64,000 bases of DNA from Chloroflexota bacterium (GCA_020849725.1 JADLAZ010000160.1:1-64000); one strand, 5' to 3'; positions 1-8,423 are shown, numbered from the stretch's first letter. A program made the numbers and translations. The notes: generated by a model not told the origin, from the letters alone.

Positions 1-86
1 AGGTGCTGCCCCAGGTCGATGATCTGGTCGCGCTGCTGGAGCACGAGCCGGATCAGGTCGTCGCGGCTGGCGTGGTAGAGGTCCAT
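1..86 (-). mobile_element. 5' end of an IS66-type transposase gene (partial)
   Basis: The minus strand opens at 86 with ATG and reads MDLYHASRDDLIRLVLQQRD to the window edge without a stop. This resembles the leucine-rich, coiled-coil-like start of IS66-family TnpC transposases, which typically read DLIRLVLxQRDxIxxL. IS66 ends usually begin GTAA. The minus strand reads GTAAC at 127-123, so the element edge may lie near 127, only about 16 bp before the -35 box of the sigma-factor promoter. Only 28 residues are visible, so the family call rests on one short motif. Confidence 0.5.
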
Positions 87-142
87 GTCGCCCAGCCTAC
101 CTCACCCGGCCTACTCTGAACAGTTACCCTCGTGGCACAAGC

Positions 143-171
143 TAGACAAACGCGGAAAACACCGCTATAAT
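143..171 (+). promoter_or_regulatory. Strong sigma-A-type promoter of the sigma factor gene
   Basis: TAGACA at 143-148 and a perfect TATAAT at 166-171 are separated by exactly 17 bp. This is the best housekeeping promoter in the window and points at the sigma gene starting at 365. The implied leader is about 185 nt. The -35 box lies just outside the presumed IS66 end. Confidence 0.75.
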
Positions 172-183
172 GCCCTCGTCAAA

Positions 184-338
184 TGGGCTTTCGTCAGCCC
201 ACCTGTTCGACGAGGCGGACCTCTTCGACTGCCGACGCCAGAACGCCTGATCGCATCATCCATCTGCGTGGATCGTGGTGTACAGGTAGGTGTCATGCAG
301 TCGGATGTCGACCAATGTTGGTCGCGGAACGAGTTCCC
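184..338 (+). promoter_or_regulatory. Structured 5' leader of the sigma factor mRNA
   Basis: Three short perfect inverted repeats lie in the leader: TGGGCT-N6-AGCCCA at 184-201, CGACCAA-TG-TTGGTCG at 309-324, and GGAAC-GA-GTTCC at 327-338. The last two lie immediately before the presumed ribosome binding region. No known riboswitch class is recognisable. The GGAAC/GTTCC repeat has an N2 spacer, so it is not a LexA box of the N4 type seen elsewhere here. Confidence 0.4.
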
Positions 339-364
339 GCGCAGTAGAAGGTAGAACAGAGACG

Positions 365-1507
365 ATGACGGACCAATTGGTAGCGAAGGGCAAGGACCAG
401 GGTTTCCTCCTCGAAGAAGAAATCGTCGAAGCTTTTCCTACCGCTGAAGAGGACGTCGAGGTTCTAGACGACTTTTACACATCGCTAGCGACCAACAGTA
501 TTGAAGTCGTTCATAAGCCCCCACGCACCCGCCCTATTGTTGAAATCAAGGATGACCAGCACCACAAGCACGACAACAATGGCGATGAGCTCCTCGGCGG
601 AGTCAGCGATTCGGTTCGGCTCTACCTTCAGGAGATCGGCGAGACGGACCTGTTGACGATGGAGCAGGAGGTCTGGCTGGCCAAGCGCATGGAGCGCGGC
701 AGTTGCGCTGCCGAGCGCCTGGCACATCGCGAGTGGGCTGATACCGCCGAGCGCCAGGAGCTGGAAGAAGACCGTGATGACGGCGACGAGGCGCGCCGTC
801 ATTTGATTCAGGCCAACTTGCGCCTGGTTGTCAGTGTTGCCAAGAAATATGTCGGACGTGGACTGTCCTTCCTGGATCTCATTCAGGAGGGCAACATCGG
901 CCTGATGAAGGCGACCGACAAATTCGACCACAAGCGCGGCTTCAAGTTCAGCACCTACGCCACGTGGTGGATCCGCCAGGCGATCACCCGCGCGATCTCC
1001 GACCAGTCGCGCACGATTCGCCTGCCCGTCCATGTTGGCGAGACGATCAACCGCGTCAAGAAAGGCGCTCACCGCCTGCAGCAGGTCTACCACTGCGAAG
1101 CGACGCACGAGGAGATCGCCGCGTACCTGGACCACCCGGTCGAAAAGGTGCAGCACGTCCTCGACGTCTCCCGGCACCCGATTTCGCTGGAGGCGCCGGT
1201 TGGCCAGGATGGCGATGCCTTCCTGGGCGACTTCATTGAAGACGCGATGATGCCGCCGCCGCTGGAAGTCGCCTCGCAGCAACTGCTCAAGTCCCAGATC
1301 GGTGACGCCCTCGGTGAGTTGACCGAGCGCGAGCGCAAGATCATCCAGTTGCGCTTCGGGCTGGAGGACGGCCGCTTCCGCACCCTCGAAGAGGTCGGGC
1401 GCGAGTTCGGCATCACCCGCGAGCGCATCCGTCAGATTGAGGCCAAGGCCATCCGCAAGTTGCGTCATCCCAAGTGCAGCCGCAAGCTGCGCGGCTATCT
1501 GGACTAG
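365..1507 (+). CDS. rpoD: RNA polymerase sigma factor, RpoD/SigA family
   Basis: This is a sigma-70 family protein of 380 aa with an acidic N-terminus and regions 1.2, 2, 3 and 4. Region 1.2 contains [19 protein letters not shown]. Region 2 contains [29 protein letters not shown] and [16 protein letters not shown]. Region 4 contains [15 protein letters not shown] and [20 protein letters not shown]. These are the core binding, -10 recognition/melting and -35 recognition elements of group 1/2 sigma factors. The classical long region 1.1 is absent. I chose the ATG at 365 (MTDQLVAKG) because the 25 codons upstream look non-coding and AGAAGG lies about 13 nt before it. It is convergent with fabF, with 8 bp between stops. 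Chloroflexota often carry several RpoD paralogues, so it may be the primary sigma or a group 2 factor. Confidence 0.93.
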   Translation: MTDQLVAKGKDQGFLLEEEIVEAFPTAEEDVEVLDDFYTSLATNSIEVVHKPPRTRPIVEIKDDQHHKHDNNGDELLGGVSDSVRLYLQEIGETDLLTMEQEVWLAKRMERGSCAAERLAHREWADTAERQELEEDRDDGDEARRHLIQANLRLVVSVAKKYVGRGLSFLDLIQEGNIGLMKATDKFDHKRGFKFSTYATWWIRQAITRAISDQSRTIRLPVHVGETINRVKKGAHRLQQVYHCEATHEEIAAYLDHPVEKVQHVLDVSRHPISLEAPVGQDGDAFLGDFIEDAMMPPPLEVASQQLLKSQIGDALGELTERERKIIQLRFGLEDGRFRTLEEVGREFGITRERIRQIEAKAIRKLRHPKCSRKLRGYLD

Positions 1508-1515
1508 GGCGCGGC

Positions 1516-2754
1516 TCAATCAGCGCGGGCGATGACCAGGCTGGCGTTGTGGCCGCCGAAGCCGAATGAATTGGTCATCGCCACCCGCACCGGCAGGCGG
1601 CGTGCCTCGTTCGGCACGTAGTCGAGGTCGCAGGCGGGGTCCGGCGTCTCAAAGTTGATCGTTGGCGGCACGATGCCGGCGGCCATCACCTGCAGGCAGA
1701 TGGCCGCCTCCAGCGCTCCGGCCGCGCCGAGCAGGTGCCCGGTCATCGACTTGGTCGAGCTGATGGCGACGCTGCCGGCGCGGTCGCCGAACACCGCCCG
1801 CATCGCCGCCGTCTCGTAGGCGTCATTGAGCGGCGTGGAGGTGCCGTGGGCATTGATGTAGTCGACCGCCTCCGGCGCTAACCCCGCCTGCTGCAGCGCC
1901 AAACGCATCGCCCGCGCCGCGCCCACGCCTCCCGGCGCCGGCTGGGTGATGTGGTTAGCGTCGGCCGTGCTGCCGTAGCCGACGATCTCGCCCAGCAGGA
2001 CCGCGCCGCGCGCCAGCGCCCGCGCTCGGTCCTCCAGCACCAGCACGGCCGCCCCCTCGGCAATGACGAATCCATCTCGGTCCCGGTCGAACGGCCGGCT
2101 AGCCCGCGACGGCTCGTCGTTGCGCGACGACAGCGCCTTCATGTTGGCGAACGCGGCCACGCAGGTCGAGACGACCGGCGCCTCAGCGCCGCCGGCGATC
2201 ATGATATCGGCCTCATCACGCCGGATGATCGCCGCCGCCTCGCCGATGGCATGGGCGCTGCTGGCGCAGGCCGATACTGGCGCCCAGTTCGTCGCCCGGG
2301 CGTCGAGCATGATCGAAACCTCACCGGAGGCCATGTCGGGAATCATCATTGGCACCAGGAATGGCGACACTCGGCCTGGGCCGCGCTCCAGGTTGGCCTG
2401 CACGCCACGCTCCATGCTGGCGACGCCGCCGATACCGGACCCGATCAGCACGCCAGCCCGCTCCGGCTCCCAGCCGCTCCCAGCCACGCCCGCCTGCGCC
2501 ACCGCCTCCATCGTTGCCGCGATCGCCAGATGAACGAAGCGGTCGGTGCGGCGCGCTTGCCTCGCGCCCAGCAACGCCACTGCGTCCAGCCCCGAGATTT
2601 CGCCGGCCATCCGCGAGTCATGGCGGCTGGCGTCGAAGGCGGTGATCGGCGCAATCCCTGACCGGCCGGCGACCAGCCCGGCCCAGGTCGTCGCCAGGTC
2701 CAGGCCCAGCGGACTGATCACGCCGATGCCCGTCACCACGACGCGCCTGCTCAC
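1516..2754 (-). CDS. fabF: 3-oxoacyl-ACP synthase II (KAS II)
   Basis: This 412-aa thiolase-fold condensing enzyme extends acyl-ACP with malonyl-ACP in fatty acid elongation. It starts VVVTGIGVISPLG, typical of FabF. The catalytic triad is visible: Cys163 in VSACASSAHAIGEA, His303 in NAHGTSTPLND and His340 in KSMTGHLLGAAGALEA. Length matches the family (about 410). The start is GTG at 2754 with GGAG upstream. No other fab genes adjoin it; the upstream co-directional neighbour is a transketolase-like gene separated by a large hairpin, so fabF is probably transcribed alone. Confidence 0.95.
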   Translation of the reverse strand: MSRRVVVTGIGVISPLGLDLATTWAGLVAGRSGIAPITAFDASRHDSRMAGEISGLDAVALLGARQARRTDRFVHLAIAATMEAVAQAGVAGSGWEPERAGVLIGSGIGGVASMERGVQANLERGPGRVSPFLVPMMIPDMASGEVSIMLDARATNWAPVSACASSAHAIGEAAAIIRRDEADIMIAGGAEAPVVSTCVAAFANMKALSSRNDEPSRASRPFDRDRDGFVIAEGAAVLVLEDRARALARGAVLLGEIVGYGSTADANHITQPAPGGVGAARAMRLALQQAGLAPEAVDYINAHGTSTPLNDAYETAAMRAVFGDRAGSVAISSTKSMTGHLLGAAGALEAAICLQVMAAGIVPPTINFETPDPACDLDYVPNEARRLPVRVAMTNSFGFGGHNASLVIARAD

Positions 2755-2811
2755 CCGTCACTCCTAGCTCGTGTGCCGGCCAGCGCCGGCCCAATGACGC
2801 CCACTCTACCA

Positions 2812-2870
2812 CACACCAGAGCGACCACCGGCGTCATGCCGGTGGTCGCTCGACGGTCGGTTCTGGTGTG
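2812..2870 (-). terminator. Nested hairpins between the transketolase-like gene and fabF
   Basis: A perfect 14-bp stem (2819-2832 with 2838-2851, 5-nt loop) is partly enclosed by a second perfect 9-bp repeat (CACACCAGA at 2812-2820, TCTGGTGTG at 2862-2870). The two stems share bases 2819-2820, so they compete slightly at their junction. The likeliest role is termination downstream of the transketolase-like gene. No clear U tract follows on the minus strand, so attenuation ahead of fabF is also possible. Confidence 0.6.
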
Positions 2871-2890
2871 CTGCTCCCTGGCGAATGGCG

Positions 2891-5251
2891 TCAGCGGCGG
2901 CGAGCCGCCTCCAACGCCGTGGTCAGACGACCGAGGCGCTGGTCGCGCTCGGCGACGAAACGCTCGATGCCAGCCACGATGTGCCCCGGCCCCAGGTGCG
3001 CCTCGTCGATGACCTCATCGACCGAGCCGCCGGTGCGCCAGCGGTTGTCGAAATCGGCACAGAGCGTGTACTCCTCGCCGATCGGATGTCCGAGCCACTC
3101 GGCCACGAACCGGCGCGAGCGGTTCGTGATCATCATCGAATCCAGTCGGTCCACGTCGGAAAGCACCGAGTCCCGGTACTCTGCCGACTGCAGCTTGAAC
3201 AACTGCGGACTGAGCGCGGCGACGAGCCGGACGTTGAGGCCGAGACGGTCTAGCTCGGGCAGGACCTTGACGACGTTGCTGGTCGTCGAGGTGCCCTGGA
3301 CAACCACCGTGCCCATCGCCGGCTGACCCGGCCGGAAGTCGCGCATGATGTAGGCGCCGCGCGCGGCGGCGAAATGCGACGGCATGCCCAGCGCCGCTCG
3401 GTCTGGGATATCGACCGTCGGCCGGGTCAGGTGCAGCGCGATGATCGGCGCCGGCGTCGCCAGCGCCGCCGCCAGCAGCACTGGCACTTCGTTATGCTCC
3501 CACGGGTGAAGGTCGATGATGTGGCCCTCGGGCACGAGCTGGGTCACGGCTGGCTCGTAGATGCCGAAATGCGTCCGCGAGTCCTCGGCCGTCTCGGGAC
3601 CGGAGTGGCCGGCGACCCACAGCACTTTGCCAACTTTCAACTGGCAATCCTGCGCCAACTGGCTGAACAGCCGCATTGGCCCGTAGTGGAGATAGGCGAA
3701 CGCGCCATACGTCGACGTGGCGGCATAGAAGCCCTGGAACTCCTCCTCGGGCCGCTCCGACAAATTGACGGTCGCGATGCCGACGGTGATGCCCGAGTTG
3801 GTGAATTCGGTGATCTCTTGTGGCAGCAGCGCGCCCTCGAGGTTGGTGTCGCGGTTGTAGCGTCCCCAGCCGCCGAAGTCGCCCCATTTGTTCATGAAGC
3901 CGGCGATGTTGGTCGAGTCCGCCAGGTCGGCCGATGAGGCCAGGAACAGGGGCCGGCCGTAGTGCTCCTTGCCAAAGGCATTGACCCAGGCGCCCCACTT
4001 GGCCAGCGCGTTTCGATTGGCGGCCCTGGCGCCGGGGGCCACGTACAAGTCAGCCGGGTACGCCGCGTAGTCGTACAACCGCCGGTCCTGCCACGGATCG
4101 TGGCTGGTGTCCAGCCGGAAGCCGGGGATAGTGGTCGGCACGCTCTCCCCCAGCTCGACCAGGCGGTCGGCCAGGTAGTCGACCAGGTCATCGTCGGCGC
4201 GCAGCACGTCGACGACGGCCTGCAGGTTGGCCCGGCACTGCGCCGCGACCGCGGCGGCATCCTTGGGCGCCGGCTCGCCCTGGCCGGTAAAGGTGATGCC
4301 GTACTTGCCGGCGAACTCCTGGCGCAGCGCCCAGAATAGCTCGTGGTTCATGCCGTGTGGCGTGCCGTGCGACTTGTTGTCGTAGACCAGATAGCCGCGG
4401 CCCTTGCGCGTCTTGACCCAGATGATGTTGGGCACGTTCGGGCGCTTGTCATCGACCAACTGGAGGAATCCCTCGGTCACTGGCCCCCACTCACTGCCCT
4501 CCTCCACGCCGACGACGCGCCAGCCGTGCGAGCCGAACCAGTCGCTCGGGCCACCATGGACAACTGAGCTGATCTTCTGATCGTCAATGCCGAAGTCGTT
4601 CCAATCCACGACGTAGTACAGGTTATCCAGTCCCAGCCCCCAGGCCGAGTTCATCGTCTCATGCGACGCGCCGGTGGTCAGGCCACCCTCACCCTCGAAG
4701 GCGAAGACCTTGACGCCGTCAGCGCCGGCCCGCTTGAGCGCCATCGCTTCGCCAGCGGCCACCGGCGAGCCATGGCCCGAAGGCCCGGTGTTGAACTTGA
4801 AGAAGAGCGTCTTGCCTTCCATCTCGGCGTGGCCCGGCAAGCCACCGCGCCGGCGCAGGACGATGAGGTCTTCCCAGGTCAACTGGCGTTCAGCGGCGTT
4901 CGGCACCAGGTAGCGCGGGTCGCCGGTGCGGTCATACTTGGCCCGCAGCGCCTCATTGAAGACCGCCAACGTGGCGTAGACCACCGGCACCGTGTGACCC
5001 GCGACCAGGACGAAGCGGTCGCCAAAGCGCTTCTCCGGATGGCGGATGTCCCAGCGCATCGCGCCGGACAGCAGCGTTACCACCAGCGCATGCACCTTGG
5101 AGCGCGATCCGCCGGGGTGACCGCTCTGCCGGTAGTTCAGCATGATGTCGATGTTCTGGTCGATCAGATCCTTGATCTTCTCCCAGCGCGCGAAGTTCGC
5201 CGACAGCTCCTGATAGCGCGCCCCGCGCGCCGTGCCCGCCACGCCAACCAT
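2891..5251 (-). CDS. Transketolase-like thiamine diphosphate enzyme, long form
   Basis: This 786-aa protein has the three-domain layout of transketolases and E1 dehydrogenases. The N-terminal ThDP domain carries SGHPGGSRSKVHAL and the diphosphate motif FEGEGGLTTGASHE...WNDFGIDD near residue 187, a GDG-N variant. The middle pyrimidine-binding domain has AYLHYGPMRLFSQLAQ and WVAGHSGPETAEDSRTH. A C-terminal domain follows. Classical transketolases are about 660-700 aa, so this is a longer subfamily. It lacks the N-terminal hallmarks of phosphoketolase. The expected role is two-carbon ketol transfer in the pentose phosphate pathway, but the exact substrate is not evident. The start has AAGGGGAC upstream. 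No other pentose phosphate genes are nearby. Confidence 0.85.
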   Translation of the reverse strand: MVGVAGTARGARYQELSANFARWEKIKDLIDQNIDIMLNYRQSGHPGGSRSKVHALVVTLLSGAMRWDIRHPEKRFGDRFVLVAGHTVPVVYATLAVFNEALRAKYDRTGDPRYLVPNAAERQLTWEDLIVLRRRGGLPGHAEMEGKTLFFKFNTGPSGHGSPVAAGEAMALKRAGADGVKVFAFEGEGGLTTGASHETMNSAWGLGLDNLYYVVDWNDFGIDDQKISSVVHGGPSDWFGSHGWRVVGVEEGSEWGPVTEGFLQLVDDKRPNVPNIIWVKTRKGRGYLVYDNKSHGTPHGMNHELFWALRQEFAGKYGITFTGQGEPAPKDAAAVAAQCRANLQAVVDVLRADDDLVDYLADRLVELGESVPTTIPGFRLDTSHDPWQDRRLYDYAAYPADLYVAPGARAANRNALAKWGAWVNAFGKEHYGRPLFLASSADLADSTNIAGFMNKWGDFGGWGRYNRDTNLEGALLPQEITEFTNSGITVGIATVNLSERPEEEFQGFYAATSTYGAFAYLHYGPMRLFSQLAQDCQLKVGKVLWVAGHSGPETAEDSRTHFGIYEPAVTQLVPEGHIIDLHPWEHNEVPVLLAAALATPAPIIALHLTRPTVDIPDRAALGMPSHFAAARGAYIMRDFRPGQPAMGTVVVQGTSTTSNVVKVLPELDRLGLNVRLVAALSPQLFKLQSAEYRDSVLSDVDRLDSMMITNRSRRFVAEWLGHPIGEEYTLCADFDNRWRTGGSVDEVIDEAHLGPGHIVAGIERFVAERDQRLGRLTTALEAARRR

Positions 5252-5620
5252 CGTGTCCCCTTTCCACTCCGCTGGACGGCCGATTGACGTGCCGGCCCCA
5301 AGCCACCACTCACGCCGGATCGCTCCCCGGCGTCAGCCGATGGGAGCCTTTGTCGTCGGGCGCGCCACGAGCGCACCCTGTACTCGCCTGCCGCGGCTCG
5401 CGGCACGGTCATTCCGGTGGCTGCCCGACCTTGCCCGGTGGGAATACCACACCACGAGCCTACCATACACGCACATCGCTGAACAATATGGCCGCGTATG
5501 GGAACATAGGGGGCCGCCCCCGCACGGCGATCACGCCCGGTGGCGGCGCTCAAGGCCTGCTATACTCGGCGTGTGCCGGTTGGCAGTACCGCTGGCCTAT
5601 ACGGTAGGGAGTGCTCCGGA
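5252..5620. promoter_or_regulatory. Divergent intergenic region with a TATACT -10 box
   Basis: This 369-bp gap separates divergent genes. TATACT at 5561-5566 is a good -10 candidate for the lipoprotein gene at 5621; I see no convincing -35. On the minus side I could not identify a clear promoter for the transketolase-like gene. No conserved open frame or repeat is evident. Confidence 0.4.
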
Positions 5621-6706
5621 GTGCATCGCTTGCTGTCTGATCGCCGCCTATCGCGCCGCGCGCTGCTGGTCGCATCAGTCACGCTGACCGGATTGTCGGG
5701 CTGCGGCCAGGGCGCCGCCTCGCCACCACCCGCGCCGCCGCCGGTGGTCACGCCCTCCGATGTCGCTGGCCCGCAGGTGGATGTGCGCCGCGGTGACCTG
5801 CTGGAGTCGATCATCGTCAACGGAGCGCTGACGCCGACGCGGGAGGTCGCCCTGTTCTTCCGACAGTCAGGTCGCCTCAAGAATCTGACGGCGACCAGCG
5901 GCGACCGGGTCAAGGCTGGCCAACTGGTCGCGGAGTTGGAGGTCGGCACACTCTCTAATGATGTGACGCTGGCCGAGATCGCGATGAAGAAGGCGCAAGC
6001 CAAGCTGGAGCAGTTACGCTCGCGGGGCGCCGACCGCTTTGACGTGCAGCTGGCTCAGTTGGAGTACGACTCGGCGCTGATTAGCTATCAGAACCTGAGT
6101 GATCAGCTCGAAGCCGCGCGCCTGACCGTTCCGTTCGACGGACTGGTGACGGAAACCGTCGGTCGACCAGGCGAGATGATGTCGGCGTTCGCGCCGGTCG
6201 TCACCGTGGCCGATCCAACGGCGCTCCAGGTCACAGCGATGGTTCCGACAACCAATGACGGCGGCCGGCTGGCGATCGGGCAACCGGCGTCGATCGTACT
6301 CGACAAGCTGCCGAACGCGCGTGTGCCGCTGCAGGTCGTGCAGTTGCCGACCAACGCCGCCACGCTGCTGAACGGAACACCGACACCGAGCGACATCGCG
6401 CGGCGCTTCAAGCTCACACCGCTGCAGGCCCTGCCCACGACCGCCGAGATCGGCATGCTCGGCCGGGTCACGATCGTGCTGCGCGACAAGAAGGGCGTGC
6501 TGATGGTCAAGAGCACGGCCGTGCGCAGCAACGGTCCGCGCCGGTTCGTGCAGGTGATCCAGGGTGGGCGCAAGCGCGATGTCGACGTCGAGGTCGGCAT
6601 CGTGACGCCGACCGACACCGAGATCGTCACCGGCCTGCGTGAGGGCGACCGGGTGCTGGACGGCCCGCCCGGCCCGCCGACGCCACCGGCCAAGCCTGGG
6701 GCCTGA
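5621..6706 (+). CDS. HlyD/RND-type membrane fusion lipoprotein, orphan
   Basis: This 361-aa protein starts at GTG 5621. An Arg-rich N-region (RRLSRRALL) and a hydrophobic core end in the lipobox LSGC, so a lipoprotein signal peptide is predicted. A Pro/Ala linker follows. The rest has the order of a periplasmic adaptor: a half biotinyl-lipoyl domain (GRLKNLTATSGDRVKAGQLV), a helical hairpin (EIAMKKAQAKLEQLRS...DSALISYQNLSDQLEAA), the second lipoyl half (LTVPFDGLVTETVGRPGE) and beta-barrel segments. Such proteins normally partner an ABC or RND transporter, but none is adjacent and 164 bp of spacer follows. It may serve an unlinked exporter. The transport substrate is unknown. Confidence 0.85.
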   Translation: MHRLLSDRRLSRRALLVASVTLTGLSGCGQGAASPPPAPPPVVTPSDVAGPQVDVRRGDLLESIIVNGALTPTREVALFFRQSGRLKNLTATSGDRVKAGQLVAELEVGTLSNDVTLAEIAMKKAQAKLEQLRSRGADRFDVQLAQLEYDSALISYQNLSDQLEAARLTVPFDGLVTETVGRPGEMMSAFAPVVTVADPTALQVTAMVPTTNDGGRLAIGQPASIVLDKLPNARVPLQVVQLPTNAATLLNGTPTPSDIARRFKLTPLQALPTTAEIGMLGRVTIVLRDKKGVLMVKSTAVRSNGPRRFVQVIQGGRKRDVDVEVGIVTPTDTEIVTGLREGDRVLDGPPGPPTPPAKPGA

Positions 6707-6780
6707 CGCGTTAATCGCGCCCACGGCGAGCTGGCCGCACCCCCACTGGGTCACAGCGGCCTGGTGAGCGTCGCGTGCCC

Positions 6781-6823
6781 TTGACGCGCAGACACGTGTT
6801 CGATACACTTAGAACAGATGTTC
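6781..6823 (+). promoter_or_regulatory. LexA-box promoter of the 6871-7720 gene pair
   Basis: TTGACG at 6781-6786 and TACACT at 6804-6809 (17-bp spacer) form a promoter. Just downstream lies a perfect palindrome, TAGAACA-GA-TGTTCTA, containing GAAC-AGAT-GTTC at 6812-6823. GAAC-N4-GTTC is the core of Gram-positive-type LexA boxes (CGAACRNRYGTTYG). The box overlaps the expected transcription start, so LexA would block initiation. Confidence 0.75.
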
Positions 6824-6870
6824 TAGTGCGCCGGATGGGCGGCGTACTCCGCTCGTCAAGGAGAATCACT

Positions 6871-7473
6871 GTGAGCGCCGAGCCTGTGTTCGAACCGAGC
6901 CGGTACCTTACCCAGATCAGCGGCCGCGACTACCTCGAGGTCAAGTGGCGCTTGCTATGGCTGCGCACGCTCCACCCGGACGCGGTGATCGAGACGGAGC
7001 TGGTGCGCGACGATGGCGCGGCGGCGCTGTTCCGAGCGCGCGTGGCTGTGCCGAATGGTGGCGTCGCCACTGGCTGGGGCAGCGAGAGCTTCCAGGATTT
7101 TGGTGATTATGTCGAAAAGGCCGAGACAAAAGCGCTCGGCCGGGCGCTGGCTGCGCTCGGCTTCGGCACCCAATTCTGCCAGGACTTCGACTTCGGCGCC
7201 GCCGAGCGTGGGCGCGTCGTCGACTCGCCCATCGATATCAGTCGCGTGCGCGGCGCCGCTGACGTCCGATCGGCGCGCGCCGTCGATCCGGCGACCGAGC
7301 GCCAGGTGAAGGCCATTTTCGCCATCGGGCGGGCCGGGCGCCTGAGCGATGCCGATGTCGCCGCGCGCTGCCAGACCCAGTATGGCTGTGGCCCGGACCA
7401 GTTGGAGCGCCGCGATGCCTCGGCCTTCATCGACCTGCTGAAGCAGGAGATCGCGGCCGGCGGCGCGGCCTAG
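6871..7473 (+). CDS. Putative SOS-regulated DNA annealing/recombination protein (Erf/Rad52-like features)
   Basis: This is a 200-aa soluble protein. The GTG at 6871 is chosen because AAGGAG lies 8 nt upstream, whereas the longer open frame would run back through the promoter. The N-terminal domain reads RYLTQISGRDYLEVKWRLLW and then YVEKAETKALGRALAALGFG. That KAET-GRALAALG helix resembles a segment found in phage single-strand annealing proteins and related DNA-binding proteins. The C-terminal region (ATERQVKAIFAIGRAGRLSD...ASAFIDLLKQE) resembles a small helical module often appended to such proteins. A LexA box in the promoter supports a DNA damage role. Family assignment is from memory of motifs and uncertain. 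A small gene follows 40 bp later. Confidence 0.65.
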   Translation: MSAEPVFEPSRYLTQISGRDYLEVKWRLLWLRTLHPDAVIETELVRDDGAAALFRARVAVPNGGVATGWGSESFQDFGDYVEKAETKALGRALAALGFGTQFCQDFDFGAAERGRVVDSPIDISRVRGAADVRSARAVDPATERQVKAIFAIGRAGRLSDADVAARCQTQYGCGPDQLERRDASAFIDLLKQEIAAGGAA

Positions 7474-7513
7474 CGAGCGGCCGCCCTCGCTGTCCCACCA
7501 CGGAGGGATCGCC

Positions 7514-7720
7514 ATGGTTGCCCTGCGCGCGCCGGTCGCTTCCGATCTCACCCACCTGCACCAGCGTCGCCGTGACCTGGAGTGCCTGCTGGTCGATGGC
7601 TGGCGTCGGATCGACGCCGCCATCGTCGCCGGTCACGATGTGGCCGACTGGGAAGACCGCTGGATGCACCTGCTCGGCGAGTACGAGCGCGTCTGCGCAG
7701 CGCTGCGCGACGCCGACTGA
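7514..7720 (+). CDS. Small uncharacterised helical protein downstream of the SOS gene
   Basis: This 68-aa protein has a strong ribosome binding site (GGAGGG, 6 nt before ATG). It is rich in Leu, Arg, Asp and Trp (VDGWRRIDAAIVAGHDVADWEDRW) with no signal peptide or membrane segment, and looks like a two-helix protein. It sits 40 bp after the LexA-box gene with no promoter or terminator between, so it is probably co-induced. No family is recognised. It converges on the phosphatase gene with 4 bp between stops. Confidence 0.6.
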   Translation: MVALRAPVASDLTHLHQRRRDLECLLVDGWRRIDAAIVAGHDVADWEDRWMHLLGEYERVCAALRDAD

Positions 7721-7724
7721 GCCG

Positions 7725-8423
7725 TCACCGGTCGCGCCGCCCACCCGGGCTTGGCTGAGCGTCTACCGCGCTATCTGTCGCGTTGCCGGGATGTGCCCTC
7801 GCCACCAGGTGCGAGGTGTCGTTGAAGAGACGCAACACGTTGAAGCCGTCTCCGCTCTCGATGATCGTCAGCGAGGCATTGTCCATGCGCAGGCTGCGGA
7901 ACCGGCGGGCATCCATCCCCAGCACCTCGATGACCGCCGCACGCACCGAGCCGCCATGGCCGACCACAATCACCGTCTCACCCGCGTGGCGGTCGGCCAC
8001 GGTGTGGAGAAACACCGCTACGCGTGCCTGAAGCTCCAGCAGCGTCTCACCGCCCGGCGGCGCCAGCGCCAGCGGGTCGGCCCACCAGCGCCGCACCGGC
8101 TCACCGTGGCGCTCCACCAGTTCAGCGTGGGTGAACCCCTCGTACGCGCCGAAGCTCGCCTCTCGGACGGCCGGCGCCAGCGCCACCGGCAGGCCATGCG
8201 CGGCGGCGATCGGCCCGGCCGTCGCCAGCGTGCGCGGCAGATCGCTCGCGTAGATGGCCGTGACCGGCTCCCGCGCCAGCCGCGCCGCCGCCTGCCCCGC
8301 CTGCCAGATGCCGAGTTCGGTCAGTGGCGAGTCCTGGTGCCCCTGGTAGCGGTGGGCGACATTCCACTCCGTCTCGCCATGCCGGACCAGGAGCAGGCGA
8401 GCCGGCGGCTGGCTGGCCGTCAC
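7725..8423 (-). CDS. Histidine phosphatase family protein (GpmB/CobC-like)
   Basis: This 232-aa protein belongs to the phosphoglycerate mutase/acid phosphatase superfamily. The phosphorylated His lies in LLLVRHGETEWN. YASDLPRTLATA supplies the Arg, EASFGAYEGFTHAEL the Glu, and VVGHGGSVRAAV the second His. Substrate cannot be assigned: phosphoglycerate, alpha-ribazole phosphate and other esters are all possible. Its GTG start overlaps the stop of the cyclophilin gene by 4 bp, implying translational coupling. About 40 variable residues after the catalytic core form an unconserved tail. Confidence 0.9.
   Translation of the reverse strand: MTASQPPARLLLVRHGETEWNVAHRYQGHQDSPLTELGIWQAGQAAARLAREPVTAIYASDLPRTLATAGPIAAAHGLPVALAPAVREASFGAYEGFTHAELVERHGEPVRRWWADPLALAPPGGETLLELQARVAVFLHTVADRHAGETVIVVGHGGSVRAAVIEVLGMDARRFRSLRMDNASLTIIESGDGFNVLRLFNDTSHLVARAHPGNATDSAVDAQPSPGGRRDR

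Noticed and set aside
326..338. GGAAC-GA-GTTCC before the sigma gene as a LexA box
   Set aside because: The spacer is 2 rather than 4 bp and it lies far downstream of the promoter; a hairpin is likelier.
485..1519. A 344-codon open frame antisense to the sigma factor gene
   Set aside because: It mirrors the sigma gene's codon pattern, has no ribosome site and no recognisable family; high GC creates such frames.
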